Source: an uncultured Bacteroides sp.
GTDB taxonomy: Bacteria > Bacteroidota > Bacteroidia > Bacteroidales > Bacteroidaceae
Reading direction: 5' to 3'
NCBI RefSeq assembly: GCF_963676325.1
Contig: NZ_OY781099.1
Span: 3,596,001 to 3,660,000 of the forward strand
DNA length: 64,000 nucleotides
Part shown: positions 37,200 to 44,973 of the stretch, in pieces
Position numbering within the stretch: the first letter of the stretch is position 1
Layout of the letters: each line of letters opens with the position of its first letter
The notes under the pieces: model-generated
What the model was told of the DNA's origin: nothing
What the model saw: the letters and a program-made list of their open reading frames with translations, nothing else
Database searches by the model: none
Translations under genes and position numbers: made by a program

Positions 37200-38765
37200 A
37201 TGAAAAGTTTAAAATATATTTCAATTCTGTTTATTCTGTTGATAACATCCTTTGGATGTGATGACAAATTAGAAATAACAAATCCAAATAGTCAAACATC
37301 AGGTACTTATTGGCAAACAGAAAGCCAAGCTGTAGCTGCAGTTAATGCTATTTATACAGGTTTTATTACCGATGGCTGTTACATGAGAATGTTCCCAATT
37401 CTATCTGATGGAAGGGGTGATGATTTTAAAGGTGACAGTCCTTGGTCTGACTTGGTTCAGGTTGCCAATTTCACTATTCTTCAAACATCCGGCCCTGTAC
37501 GTTGGATATGGGAAGCTCACTACCAGGTTATATATCGTGCAAATCAGGTTCTTCATTATGTGCCAGATATTCAGATGGATGAAAATCTCAAGAAGAGATT
37601 GTTAGGACAAGCATATTTTTTAAGAGGCATGGCTTTCTTCAATTTAGCAAATACTTACAAAAATATTCCTATCATTACGGAGATACCCAAGAGTACAGAA
37701 GATTATTATCCCCAAACAGCAACAGAAGAAACGATTTGGAATCAGATTATTTCAGATTTCCAGAATGCAAAAGATAGATTGCCAATTAATTATAGCAATG
37801 TAACAGGAGCAGATCAAGGACAAATAGGCCGTGCAACAAAAGGTGCAGCTACAGGCTTGCTTGGAAAAGCTTATCTATACAGAAAGCAATGGCAGAAGGC
37901 TGCAGATGAATTCAAACAATTAATAGTTGGTCCAGACTTAAACATCTATAGTTTGGTTGCAAATTACCGTGACAATTTTAAACCTACAAATGAGAATAAT
38001 TCAGAATCATTATTCGAAATTCAGTTTGCAGATCCTAATACCGTAGGTGGTACCGTTTATAACTATGGAGGAGATCCTAATGCAAACTGGAAGCAAGTAT
38101 GTTCTGTTGGTCATACTTACGCTATGGAAGGATTTGGATATTCAGACTTCTTGCCTTCAAGATGGCTCTATGAAGAATTCAAAAAAGAAAAGACTGTTGA
38201 TGGCAAATTTGATCCAAGACTATATCAAACAATAGCATCTTATGAACCAGGAGTTTCAGAGTTAGCTTATGGTGGTGAATGGAAAAATCCAAAGACAAGC
38301 ATTTATCCAAGAAAGTACACTCATGATGGTATTCCCGGATATACAAATGAGAATAATGGTGTAGAGAATTCCGGAATTAACTATCGCATTTTGCGTTATG
38401 CTGATGTTTTATTAATGTATGCTGAAGCTCTTAATGAATTAGGAAAAACAGCAGAAGCATATCCTTATATTCAACAAGTAAGAAACCGTGCAAATCTTCC
38501 TGATTTAGCTACAGTAAAACCAAATATGAGCCAAAGCCAGATGCGAGATCAGCTTGCACATGAAAGAGCATTGGAACTTGCTATTGAAACAATAAGAATT
38601 AACGATATTATTCGTTGGGGATGGTTATACGATCCGGCTAAATTAAATGAGTTAAAATCACATGATTCAGATTTTAATACATGGACACCAGGACATGAAT
38701 ATTTGCCTATTCCTCAAGAAGATTTAGATTCAAATCCTAATTTGAGCACTAATCCGGCTAATTAG
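37200..38765 (+). CDS. susD: SusD-type glycan-binding outer-membrane lipoprotein
   Basis: 521 residues with lipoprotein signal (SFGC, Cys20). The RagB/SusD layout is visible: N-terminal NPNSQTSGTYWQTESQAVAAVNAIYTG, helical TPR core with AQAYFLRGMAFFNLAN-like sequence (LLGQAYFLRGMAFFNLANTYKNIPI) and RATKGAATGLLGKAYLYRKQW, and the C-terminal YRILRYADVLLMYAEALNE and HERALELAIETIRINDIIRWG motifs. It forms the lid of the SusC transporter and binds glycan at the cell surface. It begins 30 bp after susC, and a hairpin follows the stop. Confidence 0.96.
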   Translation: MKSLKYISILFILLITSFGCDDKLEITNPNSQTSGTYWQTESQAVAAVNAIYTGFITDGCYMRMFPILSDGRGDDFKGDSPWSDLVQVANFTILQTSGPVRWIWEAHYQVIYRANQVLHYVPDIQMDENLKKRLLGQAYFLRGMAFFNLANTYKNIPIITEIPKSTEDYYPQTATEETIWNQIISDFQNAKDRLPINYSNVTGADQGQIGRATKGAATGLLGKAYLYRKQWQKAADEFKQLIVGPDLNIYSLVANYRDNFKPTNENNSESLFEIQFADPNTVGGTVYNYGGDPNANWKQVCSVGHTYAMEGFGYSDFLPSRWLYEEFKKEKTVDGKFDPRLYQTIASYEPGVSELAYGGEWKNPKTSIYPRKYTHDGIPGYTNENNGVENSGINYRILRYADVLLMYAEALNELGKTAEAYPYIQQVRNRANLPDLATVKPNMSQSQMRDQLAHERALELAIETIRINDIIRWGWLYDPAKLNELKSHDSDFNTWTPGHEYLPIPQEDLDSNPNLSTNPAN

Positions 38766-38776
38766 AACCTAAAGAG

Positions 38777-38815
38777 AATGGGGTATATAAATTGATTAAT
38801 ATACCCCATTTTTAT
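38777..38815 (+). terminator. Hairpin between susD and the GH43 gene
   Basis: An 11-bp stem (38777-38787 with 38800-38810) followed by a T run. No separate promoter is visible before the next gene, so it probably attenuates GH43 expression relative to susCD. Confidence 0.75.
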
Positions 38816-38861
38816 TATTTATAATCCACGAAAAAATTCCGGTGATATTAAAACTAAAGAT

Positions 38862-40454
38862 ATGATTAGATTCAAAAATCTATGGCCTATTGGATTCTTT
38901 TTCCTTATTGCAGCCTGCGGATCGGACAATAATCCTACTTCCGAAAGCCCAACTACTCCAACAGACACGGTGACTTACATTGGTCCTACTTACAAAGACG
39001 ATTACAGCAGCATTGCCTCATGGGAAAACCGTAGTGCATGGAATCTGGCTAATGTGCATGATCCTACTGTGGCAAAGTGCGACGACTATTATTATATGTA
39101 TTCAACTGATGCATCTTACGGGAATGCACACGATGGTCATGGGCATTTTCTTTATCGACGTTCCAAAGATCTTGTAACCTGGGAATTCAGTGGTATGGCT
39201 ATGACTACAACTCCTGCATGGGTAAAAGACACACTCAACAATATTCGTCAAAAGGAAGGTTTAGCTGCTATCAGCAACCCTACTTATGGTTGTTGGGCTC
39301 CTGTTGTTCGCAAAGTGGGAAATAAATATAGAATGTATTACAGTATTGTTGTCGACAATTACATCAAAACCGGTGCACAAAATACAACTGCCAACTTTGA
39401 TAATTCATGGACGGAACATGCATTTATTGGCTTAATGGAAACAGATAATCTGGCAACAAATAGTTGGGTAGATAAAGGTATGGTTGTTTGTTCTTCAACT
39501 GACAGGGGTAATGATTGGAACAGAGCGAGTCAAAATGACTGGAGTGCCTATTTCAAATGGAATGCCATTGATCCGTCTTTTATTGTCACTCCTGATAATG
39601 AACAATGGCTTATTTACGGTTCCTGGCATTCGGGTATTGTTGCGGTTAAAATTAATCCTGAAACAGGTAAGCCTTATCAGCTTAACTCATTAGCAGATTA
39701 TGGAACATGTATAGCCACACGAACAACCGGAAACAGATGGCAAGCTTCTGAAGCGCCAGAAATTATCTATAATGAGGAGACTGGTTATTATTATCTCTTT
39801 TTAGCTTATGATGAATTATCTGTAGCTTATAATACCCGTGTATGCCGTTCAAAAAGTATAACTGGTCCTTACGTGGGTATTGATGGCAAAGACATTACAC
39901 AAGGTGGTGATTGTTGGCCAATGCTTACACATCCCTATAAATTTAGTAATCACTCTGGTTGGGTTGGCATTTCCCATTGTTGTATTTTCCAGAATCCCGA
40001 TACAAAAGAATGGTATTACTGTTCGCAAGGAAGGCTTCCGGCTAATACCAATGGGAATGCTTACAGCAACGCCATTATGATGGGACATGTACGTTCAGTT
40101 CAATGGACAGAGGATGGATGGCCTGTTGTAATGCCCGAAAGATATGCCAATATTCCTCAAACTGCCATCACAGAAAATGATCTTGTAGGAAACTGGGAAC
40201 ATATTACTTTGTCATATCAATACCAGACACAACAAGCTTCTAAAAGCTTAGTCTTGTCGTCAAACAAAACAGCAACAGGAGCTATTTCAGGAAACTGGTC
40301 ATATGACTCCAGCAAACAAATACTGACAATAGGTTCTTATAAACTAAAAGTGCAGAGAGGATTAGACTGGGAAGCGAGTCCACGTACCAAAACTATTATT
40401 TATTCCGGACTTACAGATAAAGGTATTCCGTTATGGGGTAAAAAGGTGAAATAA
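38862..40454 (+). CDS. Surface GH43 lipoprotein, probable endo-arabinanase with C-terminal GH43_C2-type domain
   Basis: 530 residues with lipobox IAAC (Cys19) and an acidic, Pro/Thr-rich linker after it, a pattern often found in surface-exposed Bacteroides lipoproteins. GH43 acidic residues are at Asp67 (NVHDPTVAKC), the Asp of AIDPSFIVTPDNEQWLIYG and the Glu of SEAPEIIYN. The tail from about 440 (NDLVGNWEHITL ... AISGNWSYDSSKQ ... GIPLWGKKVK) is the lipocalin-like arabinanase module. It probably cuts arabinan outside the cell to feed SusCD. Position after susD and the surface linker suggest this copy acts outside, while the paralogue at 27286-28794 may act in the periplasm; that split is inference. 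Confidence 0.92.
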   Translation: MIRFKNLWPIGFFFLIAACGSDNNPTSESPTTPTDTVTYIGPTYKDDYSSIASWENRSAWNLANVHDPTVAKCDDYYYMYSTDASYGNAHDGHGHFLYRRSKDLVTWEFSGMAMTTTPAWVKDTLNNIRQKEGLAAISNPTYGCWAPVVRKVGNKYRMYYSIVVDNYIKTGAQNTTANFDNSWTEHAFIGLMETDNLATNSWVDKGMVVCSSTDRGNDWNRASQNDWSAYFKWNAIDPSFIVTPDNEQWLIYGSWHSGIVAVKINPETGKPYQLNSLADYGTCIATRTTGNRWQASEAPEIIYNEETGYYYLFLAYDELSVAYNTRVCRSKSITGPYVGIDGKDITQGGDCWPMLTHPYKFSNHSGWVGISHCCIFQNPDTKEWYYCSQGRLPANTNGNAYSNAIMMGHVRSVQWTEDGWPVVMPERYANIPQTAITENDLVGNWEHITLSYQYQTQQASKSLVLSSNKTATGAISGNWSYDSSKQILTIGSYKLKVQRGLDWEASPRTKTIIYSGLTDKGIPLWGKKVK

Positions 40455-40501
40455 GGATTTAGTTGTTTAATAGTTTCACACATTTTCTTTATTCAACTGA
40501 G

Positions 40502-40540
40502 AGTCCCATAAAGTATATTTCTTTATGGGACTAATTTTTT
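40502..40540 (+). terminator. Terminator of the susCD-GH43 operon
   Basis: A perfect 12-bp stem (40502-40513 with 40521-40532), 7-nt loop, then AATTTTTTC. Confidence 0.92.
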
Positions 40541-40630
40541 CTTTACGTCTTTACTCAGATTATCGTTTATCTCCTTGAATTTATATGGAATGCCCATGGT
40601 AATTAATGTTTTATTGGTTTATGGTTTCTG

Positions 40631-40700
40631 CAAACATCTAGATGTTTGGATCCAATCATGTACATGTTTGGAAGTAAACATGTACATGATTGGATTGATG
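40631..40700. repeat. Tandem palindromes at 22-bp spacing (array C)
   Basis: Palindrome centres at TCTAGA (40637), TGTACA (40659) and TGTACA (40681) are 22 bp apart, and the first spacer is centred on GGATCC at the 11-bp midpoint. A perfect 20-bp inverted repeat lies at 40650-40669 and 40676-40695 with a 6-nt loop. The ISAs1 element begins 18 bp further on. Confidence 0.8.
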
Positions 40701-40702
40701 TC

Positions 40703-40712
40703 TCGTTTTGTT
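40703..40712. repeat. Left 10-bp target-site duplication of the ISAs1 element
   Basis: TCGTTTTGTT, identical to 42033-42042. Confidence 0.9.
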
Positions 40713-42032
40713 CAGGGCAAACGCATTATAATAATTACTTAAAATGATTATATATATTACCTAATAAATGCATGTTATATTATTAATATTAAAGCTTTAA
40801 ACATTTTTCTAAGTTAATTATATTTATTATCTTTATAAAGAAATTAGAAACATAAATTAGTAGAAAAATGAGCATAATTAGTCTTTGTAAACAAATCAAC
40901 GATACTCGTATTGACAGAAAAAAGGAACATTCAGTAGAATCGATAGTATATATTGCCATGGCTGCAGTTCTTTGTGGTGCTGATTCTTGGAATGAGATAG
41001 AAGAGTTTGGTAACTCCAGGAAAGATTTCTTTGCTGAACGTATTTCTTCTTTCAGGAATGTTCCCTCACATGATACCTTTAATCGCTTTTTTAGTAGTCT
41101 TTCACCCGATTATTTTGAACGTGTTTTCCGTTATTGGATGTCTGAAATTTGTGAAAAATATGAAGGAGTTGTGGCCATTGATGGAAAAACCATACGGGGT
41201 GCCAGCAAATGCACCCGCTCCAATCCAGAAGGAGAATCTCGTTTTAAACTTCATATGGTAAGTGCCTGGGCAGCAGCTAATGGGGTAACCTTAGGACAGG
41301 TCAAGGTAAATAGGAAAAGCAACGAGATTACGGCTATTCCTGAACTCCTTAGCGCTCTTGATCTACAGAACTGCATAGTGACGATTGATGCCATGGGATG
41401 TCAAAAGGCAATAGCCAAAAAGATTATCGATAAAGAAGCAGACTATGTTCTTCATGTAAAAAACAACCAAAGAAAACTGTATGTCGATTTACGGGCATGG
41501 TTTGAAGAGTTGGACAGAAATGAGAGTGATAAAAATATAGCATATAGTGAAACTCAACATGCCAAATACCGGACGGAGGAAACAGGACATGGACGCAAAG
41601 AAATCAGGGAATGCTTTGTATACAATCATGAAGGATTTGAGGTGTTTTTTAAAGAGTGGAAAGGAATAAAATCAATAGTAAGAGTTACTTCAGAAAGAAC
41701 AATCATTAAGACAGGGGAGATATCTTTAGAAAAGAGATATTATATAACTTCCTTAGGTTTAGAGCCTCAGAAAATAGCAGAAGCAGTACGAGCGCACTGG
41801 TCTGTGGAAAACAATTTGCACTGGCAGTTAGATGTTTCCTTTGGAGAAGACGCCGGAAGAAAAACAGGAAATGCTGCCCAGAACTTTTCATTAATGAATA
41901 AGATAGCACTTATGATACTAAAGAAAAGTCCAAGAAAAGGCAGCATTAAAGGAAAAAGAAAAGCAGCCGGATGGGATCAAGGGTTCCTCTGTGAACTTTT
42001 ATTGGCGCAAAATTTTTAATGCGTCGCCCCTG
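40713..42032 (+). mobile_element. Complete ISAs1-family insertion sequence
   Basis: A 1320-bp element. The ends are imperfect inverted repeats: left CAGGGCAAACGCATTA, right (complement) CAGGGGCGACGCATTA. A perfect 10-bp target duplication flanks it, and a single intact transposase gene fills it. The intact duplication points to simple insertion without later rearrangement. It lies between the susCD operon terminator and the amino-acid permease gene. Confidence 0.95.
40868..42019 (+). CDS. ISAs1 family DDE transposase
   Basis: 383 residues, full family length. The N-terminal DDE_Tnp_1-associated region includes RKEHSVESIVYIAMAAVLCGADSW and FRNVPSHDTFNRFFSSL. The catalytic triad is placed as Asp105 (VVAIDGKTIRG), Asp174 (TIDAMGCQK) and Glu314 (HWSVENNLHWQLDV), the typical H-repeat/ISAs1 pattern. 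No stop or frameshift is present. The long AT-rich left segment (40713-40867) presumably holds its promoter, though no perfect -7 box is visible. Confidence 0.95.
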   Translation: MSIISLCKQINDTRIDRKKEHSVESIVYIAMAAVLCGADSWNEIEEFGNSRKDFFAERISSFRNVPSHDTFNRFFSSLSPDYFERVFRYWMSEICEKYEGVVAIDGKTIRGASKCTRSNPEGESRFKLHMVSAWAAANGVTLGQVKVNRKSNEITAIPELLSALDLQNCIVTIDAMGCQKAIAKKIIDKEADYVLHVKNNQRKLYVDLRAWFEELDRNESDKNIAYSETQHAKYRTEETGHGRKEIRECFVYNHEGFEVFFKEWKGIKSIVRVTSERTIIKTGEISLEKRYYITSLGLEPQKIAEAVRAHWSVENNLHWQLDVSFGEDAGRKTGNAAQNFSLMNKIALMILKKSPRKGSIKGKRKAAGWDQGFLCELLLAQNF

Positions 42033-42042
42033 TCGTTTTGTT
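42033..42042. repeat. Right 10-bp target-site duplication of the ISAs1 element
   Basis: TCGTTTTGTT, identical to 40703-40712. Confidence 0.9.
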
Positions 42043-42157
42043 TTTACTAATTCGTTTAGTTATGCTTATTAAACATACCATGCTTGATTACTAATGTTTT
42101 TAACTCTCTTTCTTATTGGCTGCTTTATAGCCTATTTTTACTTAAAAGTAATCTCTA

Positions 42158-42294
42158 AGGTGGAGAGGGTGGAGTAAAAAAGAGTATTTTAGCTTTCTGA
42201 AAATTAAATTTTGAAAATTCTGCAAATTGCGGAATTTTGAAAAAATGATTTCCGAAAACGGAAAAAGAACTATTTCTCTCCACCCTCTCCACCT
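42158..42294. repeat. 17-bp perfect inverted repeat enclosing nested hairpins
   Basis: Arms AGGTGGAGAGGGTGGAG (42158-42174) and its complement (42278-42294) enclose 103 nt. Inside are smaller dyads, such as AAAATTC/GAATTTT around 42217-42240 and TTTCCG-AAAA-CGGAAA around 42250-42265, so a branched structure is possible. No gene was found in 42043-42640. Confidence 0.75.
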
Positions 42295-42621
42295 AAATCT
42301 TTTAATATAACCCTGTATTGGGTTGTTCCCTGGTATATTCTAAACCTGTAATTCAATGATTTAAAGTTTCTTCCAAGTTTAACGATCATCTTTTTACTAA
42401 TAGCAATCCCCGTTTTACTCTTAATATAATCCGCCAATTTTGCAGCAGAAAGGTAAATTCGTTGATTCCATTGTTATCAATTACCTATTTGTATCTTGTG
42501 GCATCCAAAAGAAATAAGCAGTATGTTTAAAAAGACAGATACTAACATAAGCTTTCATTATGAAACAATATTCTAAATATATTCTAATATTTGCAAGAAT
42601 AACACATAAATCAACATTAGA

Positions 42622-42653
42622 TTGACAATTAAACAAATTAAATTATATCTTTG
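42622..42653 (+). promoter_or_regulatory. Promoter of the amino-acid permease gene
   Basis: TTG at 42622-42624, a 21-bp spacer and TATCTTTG at 42646-42653, 27 bp before the ATG at 42681. It also excludes an in-frame TTG start at 42651, which lies inside the -7 box. Confidence 0.7.
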
Positions 42654-42680
42654 CGAAATAACTCTATAGAAAATATACGC

Positions 42681-44426
42681 ATGGATTTATTTGCTAAAAA
42701 ATCAATTGAAGGTTTGTTGAAAGAGGCAAACGATACCGATAGCCATTCTTTAAAGAAATCACTTGGCGTTGGTAAACTCATAGCATTGGGTATTGGTGCT
42801 ATTATTGGTGCCGGGCTCTTTTCTATTACTGGTGGCGCAGCTGCCGAACAAGCCGGACCGGCAATTACCATTTCATTCTTAATAGCAGCCCTGGGCTGTG
42901 GATTTGCCGGATTATGTTATGCCGAGTTTGCATCAATGATTCCGGTGGCCGGAAGCGCATATACCTATTCTTATGCTACAATGGGCGAATTTATTGCCTG
43001 GATTATCGGTTGGGATTTAGTTTTGGAGTACGCCGTGGCAGCCGCTACAGTTAGTATTAGCTGGAGCCGGTATCTTATAAAATTTCTGGATGGATTCGGA
43101 GTTCATTTACCCCATAGTCTGGTGGCGTGCCCGTGGGACGGAGGAGTCGTAAATCTACCAGCAGTATTTATAATTATTCTGATGACCCTACTCCTAATAA
43201 AAGGAACAGAAGGAAGCACACGGTTCAATTCCATTATTGTAACATTAAAGATTGGCGTAGTTCTCGTCTTCATATTCCTGGGATGGAAATATATAAATAT
43301 GGCTAATTACGTTCCATATATACCTGAAAACACAGGAACATTTGGTGCATACGGCTGGACAGGAATAATTCGTGCCGCAGCAATTGTTTTCTTTGCTTTC
43401 ATTGGATTTGATGCCGTGAGTACAGCTGCTCAGGAAGCGAAAAACCCCAAACGGGATATGCCCATCGGGATACTTGTTTCTCTGGTGGTTTGTACCGTTC
43501 TTTATTTATTGTTCGCTCACGTGATGACCGGCGTTGCAAATTATACTGAGTTTAAAGGTCATGACGGTATTGCTCCGGTGGCAATTGCAATAGAACACAT
43601 GGGACATGCAAATGCAAATGGTCTTATCATTCCCGATTATCCGTGGCTTAACCGTGCTATTATATTAGCCATCCTTGCAGGATACTCATCCGTTATCATG
43701 GTTATGCTTTTAGGACAAAGCCGTGTATTCTACAGTATGAGTAAAGATGGACTCTTGCCAAAAGTATTCTCTCAGGTTCATCCTAAATTCCGGACTCCGG
43801 CTAAAAGTAACTTGCTATTCTTATTGCTTGTCAGTCTGTTCGCAGCTTTGGTACCTTCCCGTGTTGCCGGTGAAATGACGAGTATAGGAACTCTTCTTGC
43901 CTTCATATTAGTCTGCGTTGGAATAATCGTTTTACGAAAGAAGATGCCGAATGCTCCAAGAGCATTTAAAACACCTTTCGTACCTTTTATACCTATTTGT
44001 GGCATTCTCACATGTTTGTTCATGATGGTTTTCCTTCCTGCCGATACATGGATCCGATTAATTGTATGGATGCTGATTGGTCTGGATATTTACGCTGCGT
44101 ATGGAATGAAACATAGCAAAATTGGCAACTTCCAGGGAATTGAGAGAAGTGGACAATCTGTTTTAAACATAACCGGACTATCACTATCTTTAGTTCTTAT
44201 CTTTGTATCTTTCTGGCATCAACAGACAGCCGGATGGGATAGCAGCAAGATATTACTGATTACGGCACTTGCTTTCGCTGCCGTTCATATTATATTATTC
44301 GGAATGCGATTAATGAAGAAAATGGATTATTCTTCAATACCTGCTTTTGGAAAAATGAAACTAGTTTATCTAAAAGTTATCAACAAGGAATCACTCCCGA
44401 ACAAACAGATAAGAAAAGACGATTAA
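42681..44426 (+). CDS. APC-superfamily amino-acid permease (cationic amino-acid transporter type)
   Basis: 581 residues from the ATG at 42681 (MDLFAKKSIEGLL). It is an integral inner-membrane protein with about 13-14 hydrophobic segments. The APC hallmark GIGAIIGAGLFSITG lies on TM1 (around 38-52), and FFAFIGFDAVSTAAQEAKNPKRDMPIGI on TM6-loop is diagnostic of the CAT/YfnA-like group. It probably exchanges or imports an amino acid with protons; the substrate is not readable from sequence. It is a single gene with its own promoter and terminator. Confidence 0.92.
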   Translation: MDLFAKKSIEGLLKEANDTDSHSLKKSLGVGKLIALGIGAIIGAGLFSITGGAAAEQAGPAITISFLIAALGCGFAGLCYAEFASMIPVAGSAYTYSYATMGEFIAWIIGWDLVLEYAVAAATVSISWSRYLIKFLDGFGVHLPHSLVACPWDGGVVNLPAVFIIILMTLLLIKGTEGSTRFNSIIVTLKIGVVLVFIFLGWKYINMANYVPYIPENTGTFGAYGWTGIIRAAAIVFFAFIGFDAVSTAAQEAKNPKRDMPIGILVSLVVCTVLYLLFAHVMTGVANYTEFKGHDGIAPVAIAIEHMGHANANGLIIPDYPWLNRAIILAILAGYSSVIMVMLLGQSRVFYSMSKDGLLPKVFSQVHPKFRTPAKSNLLFLLLVSLFAALVPSRVAGEMTSIGTLLAFILVCVGIIVLRKKMPNAPRAFKTPFVPFIPICGILTCLFMMVFLPADTWIRLIVWMLIGLDIYAAYGMKHSKIGNFQGIERSGQSVLNITGLSLSLVLIFVSFWHQQTAGWDSSKILLITALAFAAVHIILFGMRLMKKMDYSSIPAFGKMKLVYLKVINKESLPNKQIRKDD

Positions 44427-44446
44427 AGCTAGTCAGAACATATAAT

Positions 44447-44482
44447 AAGGCCGCCCGGAACAAAATTCTTTGCGGCCTTTCT
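44447..44482 (+). terminator. Terminator after the permease gene
   Basis: An 8-bp GC-rich stem AAGGCCGC/GCGGCCTT (44447-44454 with 44472-44479), followed by a short T-rich run. Confidence 0.8.
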
Positions 44483-44618
44483 TATATTATATAACCAACT
44501 CATTATGAACTAAAAGTTATCCAAAATGGAAAACTTTTAAAACAAAACACCTCAAAAAGTTTCCGGATAAAATTCATATTTAACATAGTTAACCGTAACA
44601 ACGTATCAGATTATCCAT

Positions 44619-44626
44619 TATCTTTG
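44619..44626 (+). promoter_or_regulatory. -7 box for the riboswitch-nrdDG transcript
   Basis: TATCTTTG, placing the transcript start a few bases before the cobalamin riboswitch. Confidence 0.65.
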
Positions 44627-44631
44627 TGTCA

Positions 44632-44800
44632 GTTTTGGTAATGAAGCTATGCTTTTGGAGAAAAGGGAATACCGTGAAATCCGGTAACAGTACCCGCTGC
44701 TGTGATTCTCGAAGAACTTGAGTAACAAGCCACTGCAATTATTTGTGGGAAGGCACTTTAAGGGAGAGATAAGTCAGAAGACCTGCCAGAATTACACATA
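44632..44800 (+). ncRNA. Cobalamin riboswitch upstream of nrdD
   Basis: Conserved aptamer blocks occur in order: AAAAGGGAATACCGTG, CCGGTAACAGTACCCGC, GCTGCTGTGATTCTC, GCCACTGC, GGGAAGGC and the B12 box GTCAGAAGACCTGCC (44773-44787). GTAAT (about 44637-44641) can pair with ATTAC (44791-44795) to close P1. Aptamers of this class bind adenosyl- or methylcobalamin and usually switch expression off. Confidence 0.95.
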
Positions 44801-44831
44801 TAGAATATCTTATGCTTTCGGGAGTTAAAGC

Positions 44832-44900
44832 AAGAGAAAATAGGAATCCGCCAAGATAAAGCTATCTTTCGGCGGCGATCTCTTACCGGCCTATTCTCTT
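44832..44900 (+). promoter_or_regulatory. Candidate expression platform of the nrdD riboswitch
   Basis: A nested hairpin between aptamer and nrdD: outer AGAGAAAATAGG with CCTATTCTCTT, inner CCGCC-AAGATA with TATCTT-GGCGG. There is no T run, so translational or processing control is as likely as termination. Confidence 0.45.
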
Positions 44901-44973
44901 CCTACTATCCCTGCAAAGTTTTCTTATGTGACAACTTATTAGTTTTAAAAGTTTCACAAAAAAGAATATAAAT

